Positions 1-9,312 of a stretch of 64,000 nt of DNA are shown one piece after another. The notes under the pieces were generated by a model, which was not told the DNA's origin, made no database searches, and saw nothing but the letters and a program-made list of their open reading frames with translations. Source of the DNA: Kiritimatiellia bacterium. Its GTDB lineage: Bacteria > Verrucomicrobiota > Kiritimatiellia > RFP12 > DVOR01. Each line of letters starts with the position of its first letter. The stretch's first letter is position 1. The position numbers and the translations under genes were made by a program. The stretch is taken from contig JAFXKZ010000002.1 of assembly GCA_017531445.1 (NCBI GenBank), forward strand, positions 389,286 to 453,285, written 5' to 3'.

Positions 1-70
1 AACGTTGAGGACGACGCCCTTCACCAGGGAGATTATCAAAAGGGTTGTTAATCCAAAAAATCACAGCACT

Positions 71-1684
71 TTACCACTCTTTCTCTGGCGAACGCACCAA
101 TCGCGTATCTTTCCCGATCCTCAGGCGTTCCGGATAATCCAGCGAGTAGTGCAACCCTCTGCTCTCATGACGCTCCATCGCCGCCGTAATAATCATCTCG
201 GCCACATCGGCAATATTCCGCAATTCCAAAACATCCGCTGTTACCAAGTAATCAAAGTAATAACTGTTGATCTCTTCGCGCAGATTCCGCACCCGCCGTA
301 ATGCCCGATGCAATCGTTTATTGGTACGGACAATGCCGACATAATCCCACATACACGTACGCAATTCCTGCCAATTATGTGCCACCAGAACCGCCTCATC
401 TGTCGGCACAGCATGGCCGTAAACCCAATCCGGCACGGTTACGTGTTGCACCGAAGGCATCGGTGCACTGCACAATGCTTTTGCACATTCACACCCGCAC
501 ACGAGTGCTTCCAACAGCGAATTGCTCGCTAATCGATTCGCGCCATGCAAGCCCGTACATGCGCATTCGCCTATCGCATAAAGCCCCGGCAACGTCGTTT
601 TTCCATTAACCTCCGCAGCAATACCGCCACAACAGTAATGCGCCGCGGGGACGATTGGAATCAGATCTTTTGCCATATCAATACCAAATTCAAGGCACTT
701 GGCGTAGATTCCGGGGAAACGATCCTTGAGATACGCCTCACCTTTATGACGAATATCCAGGCAACAATACGCATCGCCGCGCTTCTTCATTTCCGAATCA
801 ATCGCACGCGCCACGATATCACGCGGAGCAAGCGAACCACGCGGATCATATTTTTGCATGAACGGTTCACCATCGCGCGTCACCAATTCCGCACCTTCTC
901 CCCGGACAGCTTCACTGATCAAAAAGCGTTTTGCCTTTGGATGATAGAGACACGTCGGATGAAACTGCACCATTTCCATATTGCGGATTTCAGCACCGGC
1001 GCGCCACGCCACGGCAACGCCATCACCTGTTGCCACATCCGGATTGCACGTATACTGATACACTTTCCCGCATCCGCCTGTAGCTAAAATCACAGCACCC
1101 GTGCGCACAGCCCAAATCTCTCCGGTCTCCGTACTGAGGAGATACGCGCCTACCACCCGGTTTTCTTCGGTAGGTTCATGCAGAAAACGTGTCGTCACAA
1201 GGTCAATTAAAAGCGTATTCTCGCAAACGTGCAACCGTTTCGTCGCCCTCAATTTTGCCACGAGCGTACGCTCAACCTCGCGCCCGGTGATATCGCCGGC
1301 ATGCAAAATCCTCCGCCGGGTATGCCCGCCCTCCCGCGTCAAATCAAATCCTTCCGCGCAAGCACTGTCATCTGATTTCGAAAAGGGCACCCCCATGTCA
1401 ATCAGCAAACGCATCCATTTCGGCCCGGCCTCAACGATTCTTCTTACGATTGCCTCGTTGCAAAGTCCGGCTCCGGCATCCAAAGTATCTGCCATATGCC
1501 GTTCAAACGAGTCGTCCACCCCCATCACACAAGAGATCCCCCCTTGTGCATAGTTGGTATTGCACTCATCCAGTGTACGCTTTGTCACCATCAATACCCG
1601 GCCATGCTCCGCAAGACCGATTGCCGCCATACTCCCGGCCAAACCGGAACCAACGACCAGATAATCACAATCAATCGTACGCAT
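71..1684 (-). CDS. nadB: L-aspartate oxidase
   Basis: FAD flavoprotein that oxidises L-aspartate to iminosuccinate, the first step of NAD synthesis; anaerobically it passes electrons to fumarate. The N-terminus has the Rossmann motif VVGSGLAGSMAA, followed by the family's TNYAQGGI, HTRRRILHAGD and GANRLASNSLLEALV segments, and a C-terminal helical domain. About 537 residues, the normal family length. Two starts are possible, ATG at 1690 and ATG at 1684; the GAGGA just upstream is only one base from the first but well spaced from the second, so 1684 is preferred. It follows the fumarase subunit gene with almost no gap and is probably its co-transcribed partner, which fits fumarate as electron acceptor. 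No quinolinate synthase or nadC is adjacent. Confidence 0.95.
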   Translation of the reverse strand: MRTIDCDYLVVGSGLAGSMAAIGLAEHGRVLMVTKRTLDECNTNYAQGGISCVMGVDDSFERHMADTLDAGAGLCNEAIVRRIVEAGPKWMRLLIDMGVPFSKSDDSACAEGFDLTREGGHTRRRILHAGDITGREVERTLVAKLRATKRLHVCENTLLIDLVTTRFLHEPTEENRVVGAYLLSTETGEIWAVRTGAVILATGGCGKVYQYTCNPDVATGDGVAVAWRAGAEIRNMEMVQFHPTCLYHPKAKRFLISEAVRGEGAELVTRDGEPFMQKYDPRGSLAPRDIVARAIDSEMKKRGDAYCCLDIRHKGEAYLKDRFPGIYAKCLEFGIDMAKDLIPIVPAAHYCCGGIAAEVNGKTTLPGLYAIGECACTGLHGANRLASNSLLEALVCGCECAKALCSAPMPSVQHVTVPDWVYGHAVPTDEAVLVAHNWQELRTCMWDYVGIVRTNKRLHRALRRVRNLREEINSYYFDYLVTADVLELRNIADVAEMIITAAMERHESRGLHYSLDYPERLRIGKDTRLVRSPEKEW

Positions 1685-1693
1685 TGACATTCC

Positions 1694-2542
1694 TCATTTC
1701 AAGGTCACGGTCTGACGGCGACATGCCCAGCAACAATACGCAATCGTTACAAAATAAGAAGCAGGCAACCGGGTGCGTGAGGCGATTTTAACACCCAAAA
1801 GCGTCGTTTTTCCTCCAAGCCCCATCGGCCCGATACCCAACGTATTCGCCTCTTGCAGCAATCTCTCTTCCAAGTTGGCCAATTCCGGCACAGGTGAAAC
1901 ATCGGGAAGCGGACGGAGTAATTGCTGTTTTGCCACTGCATACCCCTCCGCACGGTCTGCTCCAATGCAAACACCGAGAATACCCGGTGCACATCCCTGC
2001 CCTTGGATACGATGAACTGCATCCAACACACACGCGCGCACACCGGCCAAGTCACGCCCGGCACCCAACCGTCCCTCCGGCAGTGAATATTGACAGCTCA
2101 TATTTTCACTGCCGCCACCTTTCAGAAGCAATGTTACTTCAGGCACTTCGCAATCAACTTCCTCAAAATGATGGACCGGAATGCCCAAAGCCACATTATC
2201 ATCGACAGACGTGCCCGACAGCGTTTCAATTGTATTCTTACGCAACCATCCGCGTTGTGTCGCCGTCCGCACAGCACGCGCAGCAGCCTCCACCAACGGA
2301 TGCTGTGCCGTTCCTGCCGGGACTTTCCAAAAGAAGGTCAAGGTGCCGGTATCCTGACACATCGGTGTGTGTTGACAACGCGCAAGACGACAGTTCTCCA
2401 AAATCGTATCAAACGCCATCTGTGCCGGTGCTTCGTGCTCAACACCCCGTGCGCATTGCATTGCCTCCAGAATATCTTGAGGCAACTCACACGCAGTTCT
2501 GCGAATCAAATCCAAAAGTAATGCTTCCACATCCATATCCAT
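1694..2542 (-). CDS. Class I fumarate hydratase, alpha (N-terminal) subunit
   Basis: Fe-S hydro-lyase subunit of the FumA/TtdA N-terminal family, interconverting fumarate and malate when paired with a beta subunit. Cluster-ligand cysteines are visible in MCQDTG (about residue 60) and in GCAPGILGVCIG, and the C-terminus (PASYFVTIAYCCWACRR) is typical. About 282 residues, the size of stand-alone alpha subunits. The beta subunit gene is not in this window. A longer frame runs to 2608, but the extra 22 residues look unlike the family. The -10-like TATACT abuts the ATG at 2542, and a second in-frame ATG lies at 2536, so the mRNA may be leaderless. nadB follows immediately. Confidence 0.88.
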   Translation of the reverse strand: MDMDVEALLLDLIRRTACELPQDILEAMQCARGVEHEAPAQMAFDTILENCRLARCQHTPMCQDTGTLTFFWKVPAGTAQHPLVEAAARAVRTATQRGWLRKNTIETLSGTSVDDNVALGIPVHHFEEVDCEVPEVTLLLKGGGSENMSCQYSLPEGRLGAGRDLAGVRACVLDAVHRIQGQGCAPGILGVCIGADRAEGYAVAKQQLLRPLPDVSPVPELANLEERLLQEANTLGIGPMGLGGKTTLLGVKIASRTRLPASYFVTIAYCCWACRRQTVTLK

Positions 2543-2548
2543 AGTATA
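2543..2548 (-). promoter_or_regulatory. Possible -10 element of the fumarase-nadB operon, leaderless geometry
   Basis: On the minus strand TATACT ends directly at the annotated ATG (2542). A start site about 6-7 nt downstream would fall at the second in-frame ATG (2536), giving a leaderless transcript. The -35 region 17 nt upstream is weak, so this rests mainly on the -10 match. Confidence 0.35.
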
Positions 2549-2608
2549 ACAAAAAAACAACGTTCTGAAAGAGGAACACGCGCGTATCGTCCCAATTCTG
2601 TCATCCAT

Positions 2609-3320
2609 ATTAACGCGCAGGTGCTTACTTCACCCAGACATTGTTTTACGCCTAAAGCATTTTCAAGTGCACCATCACCCTGAGGCATCTCATTTTTGTA
2701 ACTAAACCGCACAATTCTTCTCTTCCATCCCCTTGCCCTATACGCTTTCCCATCTCTCCAGCTTCTGCAGATGCCTTGAAACACCCGGAGGTTACGACAA
2801 TGCGCTGATAAAAACTTGGCGTTTCGCCGCAACATTTAACGTGGATATTTCAGGGGCACTCCGCAGTTCGCAAATTGAACGCGAACTGAAGTCGTGCGGC
2901 GTGAGGTGTACGAAGTGATCCGGGCAAAGCACTTAACGGCAGCGCATTCATTGCGAAGTGAGATGAAACCCGGCGGATGAACACGGGCGGAGCCGATTAT
3001 TGTAACTTGATAGGGCGGCAATGTTTTCCAGTGAAGGACGTGCCGGCATCATGGAGACTCCTCAAGCCGAAGCGCGTTGCGTCGATTCGTCTCAACAAGC
3101 ACAACGTCTTTATTGACAGCAGCCGTTTGAAGGCTTCTTCCGGAGACAAAACGGCTCCCGGCGTACGTTAAAGCAAGGCTGAAACAAAAAGAGAAGATGC
3201 CCTGCAGAAGTGAATGAAAATGCTGTTCAGACGGTGCGATAGTGGACTGCAAGTGTGAAATGAGTTGATGGCAATTAGCGTAACGTGCGCTTCATCACAA
3301 TCATTACCATCTGCTGATCA
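2609..3320. other. Gene-poor stretch, no supported feature
   Basis: About 700 bases upstream of the fumarase gene. The short frames here lack ribosome binding sites and have no recognisable protein similarity. Nothing resembling a tRNA or a known structured RNA was seen. Confidence 0.5.
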
Positions 3321-3326
3321 CTTTTG

Positions 3327-3602
3327 TTACAACGCCCTGTGCAGGAAGAAATTACTTCCGAAGGTATTATGATACCGATAGAGGCCTTCCGGGGAAAATT
3401 CTTTGTTCCACACATATTCACGCAATACACTCCTGAAATGCTTCTTTCACATCACTTTGATAAATCATGCTTTGCTGGTGCCACCAAAATATTGATGCTA
3501 CCTGAACTCTTTTTCTTCGATCATATGCGCAATCTGCCTTTGCTCATCGGAGGCTTCTTCAGGAAAGGTTATCACACAACATCCGAAGAGACCAGAAAAC
3601 AT
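3327..3602 (-). pseudogene. Possible decayed protein gene (frameshifted fragments)
   Basis: Read on the minus strand, this stretch gives consecutive protein-like pieces in different frames. An ATG at 3602 opens a 34-residue frame ending at a TAG (3498-3500) with the segment PEEASDEQRQIAHMIEEKEF. It is followed by SINILVAPAKHDLSK in the next frame, then DVKEAFQECIA, and finally LREYVWNKEFSPEGLYRY and further residues up to a TAA at 3327-3329. The run of frames with ordinary amino-acid composition suggests an eroded gene, but the family is not recognised and chance cannot be excluded. Confidence 0.25.
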
Positions 3603-3621
3603 ACTTCCGGACACACTTTTT

Positions 3622-3699
3622 AACATCGGCGACATTCTGCGTCAAGATGGGCGAAAGTGAAGGGTGAACATGGGCGATAATGCGCGTAAACATCGCCCC
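3622..3699. repeat. Intergenic repeat cluster, AACATCGGCGAT family (copy a)
   Basis: Contains AACATCGGCGA (3622), GATGGGCGA (3646), AACATGGGCGAT (3667) and AACATCGCCCC (3689). The same core recurs in several other intergenic gaps of the window (21963, 29945, 44416, 48203). Confidence 0.6.
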
Positions 3700-3870
3700 A
3701 ATCCAAAATCTCCTCCGACGGAGCATCTTTCACGACACCATTCTCACAATAACGGACGGCGGCAAATCATCTATGTAATATTGCACACTTCACTTGCCGC
3801 CAATACGCATTAGCAATACGGCACCTATTGATTCGCCCAACAAAAACGACACCTCTTCCCCTTTCATAAT

Positions 3871-4106
3871 TTTCACTTCTTCAATACTTTGTACTATATT
3901 TTCCCAGCCGTAACTTATTCATTTACAATAACTTATCTTGATTATTTTATGGCGGGCAATTTTAGGCTTAAAATCAGTACAATTTGCACGAATCGTACAG
4001 GTTGTACTGATTTTAAAATTGCCTGCTATAAAACATTCAAAATTAGGTGTTGTAAATGAATAACTTCGATACGGCAAATAGAGTGCCAAGTTTTGAAGAA
4101 ATGAAA
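3871..4106. repeat. MITE-like long inverted-repeat element, copy A
   Basis: A 236 bp imperfect palindrome centred near 3990. The left end TTTCACTTCTTCAATACTTT is matched in inverted orientation by TTGAAGAAATGAAA at the right end. The arms continue to match inward through TTATTCATTTACAA, GCAATTTTA and AAATCAGTACAA. The left half (3871-3983) is about 92% identical to 11851-11963, exactly 7980 bp away in the same orientation. No transposase is encoded, and no clear target-site duplication could be identified. It lies downstream of the surface-protein operon. Confidence 0.7.
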
Positions 4107-4121
4107 GCATTGAAATAAGGA

Positions 4122-4150
4122 CCTCGCCCAAAGGTGGGCGAGGCTTTTTT
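4122..4150. terminator. Intrinsic terminator, probably bidirectional
   Basis: Eight-base-pair stem CCTCGCCC/GGGCGAGG with loop AAAGGT. It is followed on the plus strand by six T and flanked on the other side by a weaker T-rich tract in the minus direction. It lies 34 bases past the stop of the minus-strand secreted-protein operon. Confidence 0.7.
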
Positions 4151-4183
4151 CACATTTTGTTCCGTAAGCTCTACGAATGGAGG

Positions 4184-5470
4184 TTATTGTGCGGTGGTTC
4201 CACCGACGGTGACTTTGATGAAGGTGTTTTCACCAAGTTCAACGGTGACTGAGAATTCTCCACGTGTGTCATTTTCGAGATAGTTAGTAAGGTCAAGCGT
4301 AGGGGACGCAATCTCAGTCATTGCTTCGCCGAGTGTCGCAGAACCATAAACATGAATGACGCCTGTAACAACTTTTTTTTTAACTTCCGCGTTGCCAGCA
4401 GGGATAACCTTTACCTTTACGATTCCATTCTTTGGATCAAAGGATTGAATCGCGAGTGTGGGTGCCTTAAAGGTGGCGGTTAAGACGCCTTCTTCGGAGT
4501 TAGTCTCAGGCACAATGCCGAGATCAAGGGCGGCGAGAATGGCATCGCGCGAACCTTCCACTTGCACGCGTGCAACATCTCCTAATGCGTCTACGAGGAG
4601 TGTGCGGAGTGCATTCTGTTCGGTGGGCGATAGGCTGATACCTTCGGGCGGGAGAATGGGTACTTCATCTTCCATTGTAACAGCGAGTGCGTAGGTGGTA
4701 ACACCATTTTCAGTCAAAGAGGAGAGCTGATATTGTTCTGGAAAATCTCCTTCAAATGCGAAACGAACGTCTGTTGTGGTTGTTTTGAGGAGGTCATATT
4801 TTGCGGTTGCCCAACCTCGCTTTGGCGCGCGTAATGTGATGGGGGCGTCAACCTTGAGCGTCCCATTAACAACCACGGGGGTTTGCCGATCGGAGACCTG
4901 TAAAATGTCTCCTGTTGCTAAAGTGAGATGGTTCAAAATCGTATCTGCCGCCACGACCACTGCACCTTCACCTAAACGCTCTGCGCAGTTCGCAGTGGTC
5001 GCTATCGAGCGTACGACACCCGCGCGAGGGGTGATGTTTTGTTGCACGGTGAGGTCTTGCGTCATGGTTTCTTCATTGAGTATCACTTCTGTCAACGCGA
5101 GATCAGAATAGAGTGCATCACTGCCATCTCGTACAGTGAAATTCATCTCTGCCAAGGTGCCACCCACCTGCGCAGTGATATTGGCAGGGGCAGAAGAGAT
5201 GATTTCAGCAGAGCCTAGTGTGTCGACAACTGTGAAATCAAAGGAGAAATGTTCAGCCAACGTCCCTTGTTCTACGGAGGTTAGCACAAGAATATCGGGA
5301 TTCCACGTGACACGCACACTTGCGACAGCGAGTCCTTTCGCGTCATCCAAACGCAACGGCACGGTAATGCGCGCGCCAGGGTTGCAAACCACACGCTCCA
5401 ACTGTACTGTGCGTGCCGAGAGCAGGGTGGTCAAACAACAGGCGGCAATAAGACTGAAGTAGATTCTCAT
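4184..5470 (-). CDS. Secreted protein with N-terminal cohesin-like domain
   Basis: A 428-residue exported protein. Signal peptide MRIYFSLIAACCLTTLLSA precedes a domain of about 120 residues with the cohesin pattern: a conserved PLRLDDAKGLAVASVRV strand, the W/YDPxxL-like WNPDILVL, and the closing GGTLAEMNFTV. The rest is beta-rich and unassigned, with no catalytic motif and no membrane anchor. Start at 5470 because that ATG overlaps the upstream stop as ATGA and opens the signal peptide; the longer frame to 5530 lies inside the upstream gene. Third gene of the LRR/dockerin/cohesin operon. Inference: it could receive the dockerin-like tail of the neighbouring protein, or both may simply be adhesion or surface scaffold modules. 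Confidence 0.8.
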   Translation of the reverse strand: MRIYFSLIAACCLTTLLSARTVQLERVVCNPGARITVPLRLDDAKGLAVASVRVTWNPDILVLTSVEQGTLAEHFSFDFTVVDTLGSAEIISSAPANITAQVGGTLAEMNFTVRDGSDALYSDLALTEVILNEETMTQDLTVQQNITPRAGVVRSIATTANCAERLGEGAVVVAADTILNHLTLATGDILQVSDRQTPVVVNGTLKVDAPITLRAPKRGWATAKYDLLKTTTTDVRFAFEGDFPEQYQLSSLTENGVTTYALAVTMEDEVPILPPEGISLSPTEQNALRTLLVDALGDVARVQVEGSRDAILAALDLGIVPETNSEEGVLTATFKAPTLAIQSFDPKNGIVKVKVIPAGNAEVKKKVVTGVIHVYGSATLGEAMTEIASPTLDLTNYLENDTRGEFSVTVELGENTFIKVTVGGTTAQ

Positions 5471-8400
5471 TTTTTGCCTCCGTTTCCATTGCCGAGGTTT
5501 GTATCTGTGACGCCACGCGCCCACAACCACTTCTTAAAGGTATTGGTTACATCGGCCAAACGCAATGACGCCTCTTCGGGTTTACCCAATGCTACACAAA
5601 GGGCCCGATGCACACGTGTGGCTTCTTCGGTGTGGGGGCACTCTTTACCATTGCCATTGGCGTGGAATTCCTTCACGGTATTGAAGGCCACCACGTAATC
5701 ATTGCCAGTCAAACGGCCATCCCCATCGCAATCGCCTGCCGACCACGGCGGCACAATCGTGGGGTCTTCCGCTACAGTGACGGTGAGGGTGGCGGTGGCA
5801 CCAATGACCTCTGCGGGTAAACCATTGGCGCTTGTGGCGCTTCCGGTGAGGGTTACCGTGATTTCACCGCTGTTGCTCATCTCTGGGATGAATACGCACA
5901 CCGCACCTGCAGTTTCAAGGGTGGGCGGTGTAATCGAGCGTACCTGCGCACCACCTGTGGCCACCGCTTCCACGGTGAGGGTCGCCCACTGCACGTCCCC
6001 AACGCTCGTCGCGGTAATCGGCAGAACGATTTCAGTGGCGGGGGTCGCTTCGCCATCTTCCATTGCAAGGGAGAGCACGGCAGGCACGAGCACTTCTGCC
6101 TTCTTAATCAAGACGCGACTATGCGCGGGGAAGACGGTCGCACGCTGTCCTTGCGTACCCTTTGCGCTGCCTGAGAAGCGGATGTCGGCATGACTGTATT
6201 TGTCATGCGGTTCCAACACCTTAAAGGTGAAACGGGCCTCATGCTGCGCAGGGGTGGGCTGCTGCACGGAAACCAACGTCAATTTCTCCGTGTCATAAGT
6301 GGCCTGCAAGGTGGCCGATTCCCAATCAAGCGTATTTAAGGTGTAGACCTTTACGGGAATTTGCACCTCTTCGCCACTCTCTGCGCGACAATCGCTTGCC
6401 TGCAACTGCACCACCACGGGCAATGGACGTGCCTGAATGGTGATATACGTGGTCAAGGGGAGGGCGTTTAGCTCTACGGCTTGTTTCCCAGTAGCATAGA
6501 CTTGGGCGGCGGTAAGGCTAACAGTCGTTGGCCCTTGATACGTAGCGTTCACCTTAAAGCGCAAACGTAAGAATTCGCCAGCGCCAGGCTCAATCGTGCC
6601 ACCTGTCGCACGGAAGTGCCACTGATTCCCTTCGGTGTCGGCATCAAAGTCCACCTTGTCCGAAATGGCGGTGGTGAGATAACCCTCGGGAATTAAGGCA
6701 TCCTCATCATAAGTGAAGGTCAAGGAAAGGTCTTCTCCGACCAATCCCATTGTGTTATCAATGTGTAAGGTTATCTCAATTTCGGAATCGTTATAGGTGG
6801 TGAGTGACTCAATCATCGTCAAGGTGACCGCCCCCAAATCCACGGCAATCGTTTCCGATGGTGCACTTTCAAAGACTTCTGGCGTGGAGTTACCCGCTGT
6901 CCAACGACGCACCAGAGAGGTCACGCGATAGACCCACTGCCGAATCGAGAGCGGTTCATCGCGGTACTGCGGCAGGGGCGCCTCTGCGAGACGGGTGTAG
7001 TCTTCTGCCACGGTGGTGGCGCGATAGACGTTGTAACCGCTCACGCGCGATTGTCCGCTAGGATTCCACGAGAGGAGCACATTGTCATAACCCGCCGCTG
7101 CAGTGAGATTGGTGGGCCGCCCCACGCCAGGGTCGGAGAGCAACATCATTGCGCCCTCTGCGGTGCCGACGACAAGGTCCATGTCGCCATCGGCTTCCCA
7201 ATCCACGGGTGCAATCGCCAACCCCTTCGCGAAGCCAATATACGTGCCGCCCCACACGCGATGGCGTAACGTAAATCCATCAGCTGTGCGTTCATAGAGT
7301 GAAATGCGTCCTTGGGTATCGGCGATGAGCAGGTCGCTTTGTTCATCAAGGGTGACCTCCACGAGGGCTGCCGAGGTGATGTCTTCGGTCGCAATGTCAC
7401 AGGTGGCGGTGGTGCCTTGCGCGAGCGTGGTGACCGTTGTGCCCGAGAGCACTGCAAACCCTTCGTTGGCCGACCACAGGGGCCACCCGTTCACGTCAAG
7501 TGTCGTCACGGTGTCTGTGGCGAGGGTGTACTGCACGATGGTGCCGCCATTATCGCAGGCCCAAAGCGTCGCCCCAGCATCGGTTCTTCCGCCGCAGAGC
7601 ACTGGACGCGTCATCGTGCCCAAAGCCTCCGCAAGGGTCGGCAAGACCGCTTCGCCAGCGTACACTTCAAAGGCGGGCGCCGTGGGTTGGCCCACTTGCT
7701 TGTAAAGGGTGAGGGTGACGCCCGTGGCCGTTTGGGCGCAGACGAGGAGGTCGTCATCTCCATCGCCATCCACATCCACAAATGCAGGCGCTACATTAGC
7801 CCCAAAGTCTACTCCGCCCACAAGGTTGCCCGTGAGTACATCGGTGCCGGCGAAGAGTCCCGTGAGGGCGCCATTCACCAAAATCTTCTGCACATGATCA
7901 TAGACTTGTAGATTGCTCTCTAAAACAGGCCCGTCGCCATAGTTCACACCACCGAGTACTAAAGTGTCCTTAAAGAGCGGATTGGTGCCATATTGCAACT
8001 CCTGCGCGAGCGTAAGACCATCACCATCACGGTCATCACTCATCTCGGCATCTTCACCATACCAATAAGCCGCTGCACGTGCATCGGCATCCTCCAAGAA
8101 GGTAGCTGTGGCCACGAGTGCATGGTCAATATTACCATCACCCACGAGGGTCAACTGATCGAACGCACGCCCGAAGGCATCTGCCTGGCGAACCCCATTG
8201 AGCGTCCAATAAGCAAAGGTCGCATCGCTGGCATACGAGGAGGTGGTCAAAGCGGTGTTTGGCTTCAAATAACCCGTAATCGTCTCAAATTTGCCTGCAG
8301 GATCGGACTGAATCGTGTAGGGTGAGTATTGATTGGGGTTATACCAGAGGATTGCGCTATCAGCGGTGTTCACGCCACCGAGCACTAAAGCGTCCTTAAA

Positions 8401-9309
8401 GAGCGGATTGGTGCCATACTGCATCTCTTGTGCGAAGGAGAGCCCGTCACCATCGGTGTCATCCTCAAGCGTCACCGTCGTCTCCGCGCCATACCAATAC
8501 GCTAGCGCACGTGCATCGGCATCGGTGAGGAGCACTGCTTCTGCGATAATGCCATCGCCCGTTGCTTCTCCTGTCCCCACAAAGGTCACCGTATCCAAGG
8601 CGCGTCCAAACGCATCCACCTGAGGCTTGCCATTGAGTTTCCAATAGGCAAATCCTTGTGCCGCGCTATAAACAGGTGTCGTTTTCGATGCGCCAACTGA
8701 GAGATAGGAGGTTTCAACCACCGCGATAACCCCATCCGTATTCGTTTGAATCGTATAGGGCGTGTAACTGTGAGGGTTGTACCAAATCGTCGCGCTATCG
8801 CCGATGTTCACGCCACCGAGCACTAAGGCGTCCTTAAAGAGTGGATTGGTGCCGTATTGGAGTTCTTGTGCGAAGGTAAGCCCGTCACCATCGGTATCCG
8901 TGGTGGAGTCGTGCGTGAACGCCCCATACCAATAAAGCTCCTCGCCATCAGGAATCCCATCGGCATCCTCATCCTGCGTCGTTGGCAAATAGTTTGCCGT
9001 TAAGGTGACTACCTCATCCACAGGCGTGACCTGTGCCACCTCCAACGCGCGGCCCCAAGCGTCACGCACCACAAGCGAGGGTTGCGCAGGGCTTGCTGAC
9101 CAATGGGTAAAGCGATAGCCGCCTCGCGCAGGCGCGGAGAGGGTTGAGAAAGGGGCATCCGTGGAGACATAGGTCTCCTCTGCCAAACTATTGCCGAGGC
9201 TGTCTACCTGCCTCACCGTGACCTGTTTTGTCGTATTTCCCCAGAGGAAACTGCACCCGAAGGCTACGGTGAGGAAGAGCGCCCCGCGAATCATCGTGAG
9301 CGCTTTCAT
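5467..9309 (-). CDS. Large secreted multidomain protein with dockerin-like C-terminus
   Basis: A 1280-residue exported protein. Order seen: signal peptide (about 1-24); an InlB/Big-like beta domain with GGYRFTHW; an acidic calcium-binding type segment DEDADGIPDGEE (about 113-124); three repeats of about 150 residues that each begin with DGDGLTFAQELQYGTNP or a close variant (about 140, 290 and 430); FG-GAP/VCBS-like DVDGDGDDDLLV and DWEADGDMDLVV; a fibronectin III domain (LLSWNPSGQSRVSGYNVYR); three cohesin-like beta domains; and a dockerin-like end with one intact calcium loop DCDGDGRLTGND (about 1190). The second dockerin loop is degenerate. Middle gene of the operon: starts three bases after the LRR gene and overlaps the next by ATGA. 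Likely surface adhesion, scaffolding or glycan-related; no catalytic domain was recognised. Confidence 0.8.
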   Translation of the reverse strand: MKALTMIRGALFLTVAFGCSFLWGNTTKQVTVRQVDSLGNSLAEETYVSTDAPFSTLSAPARGGYRFTHWSASPAQPSLVVRDAWGRALEVAQVTPVDEVVTLTANYLPTTQDEDADGIPDGEELYWYGAFTHDSTTDTDGDGLTFAQELQYGTNPLFKDALVLGGVNIGDSATIWYNPHSYTPYTIQTNTDGVIAVVETSYLSVGASKTTPVYSAAQGFAYWKLNGKPQVDAFGRALDTVTFVGTGEATGDGIIAEAVLLTDADARALAYWYGAETTVTLEDDTDGDGLSFAQEMQYGTNPLFKDALVLGGVNTADSAILWYNPNQYSPYTIQSDPAGKFETITGYLKPNTALTTSSYASDATFAYWTLNGVRQADAFGRAFDQLTLVGDGNIDHALVATATFLEDADARAAAYWYGEDAEMSDDRDGDGLTLAQELQYGTNPLFKDTLVLGGVNYGDGPVLESNLQVYDHVQKILVNGALTGLFAGTDVLTGNLVGGVDFGANVAPAFVDVDGDGDDDLLVCAQTATGVTLTLYKQVGQPTAPAFEVYAGEAVLPTLAEALGTMTRPVLCGGRTDAGATLWACDNGGTIVQYTLATDTVTTLDVNGWPLWSANEGFAVLSGTTVTTLAQGTTATCDIATEDITSAALVEVTLDEQSDLLIADTQGRISLYERTADGFTLRHRVWGGTYIGFAKGLAIAPVDWEADGDMDLVVGTAEGAMMLLSDPGVGRPTNLTAAAGYDNVLLSWNPSGQSRVSGYNVYRATTVAEDYTRLAEAPLPQYRDEPLSIRQWVYRVTSLVRRWTAGNSTPEVFESAPSETIAVDLGAVTLTMIESLTTYNDSEIEITLHIDNTMGLVGEDLSLTFTYDEDALIPEGYLTTAISDKVDFDADTEGNQWHFRATGGTIEPGAGEFLRLRFKVNATYQGPTTVSLTAAQVYATGKQAVELNALPLTTYITIQARPLPVVVQLQASDCRAESGEEVQIPVKVYTLNTLDWESATLQATYDTEKLTLVSVQQPTPAQHEARFTFKVLEPHDKYSHADIRFSGSAKGTQGQRATVFPAHSRVLIKKAEVLVPAVLSLAMEDGEATPATEIVLPITATSVGDVQWATLTVEAVATGGAQVRSITPPTLETAGAVCVFIPEMSNSGEITVTLTGSATSANGLPAEVIGATATLTVTVAEDPTIVPPWSAGDCDGDGRLTGNDYVVAFNTVKEFHANGNGKECPHTEEATRVHRALCVALGKPEEASLRLADVTNTFKKWLWARGVTDTNLGNGNGGKK

Positions 9310-9312
9310 GAC

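Noticed and set aside
71..1690. Several plus-strand frames over nadB (for example 545-1087 and 1101-1553)
   Set aside because: They are antisense shadows of a well-supported gene and have no family similarity or ribosome sites. The same applies to long antisense frames over rho, ppdK, ilvD and secDF.
3324..3623. 99-residue plus-strand ORF
   Set aside because: No ribosome site and no recognised similarity; the opposite strand gives more protein-like fragments.
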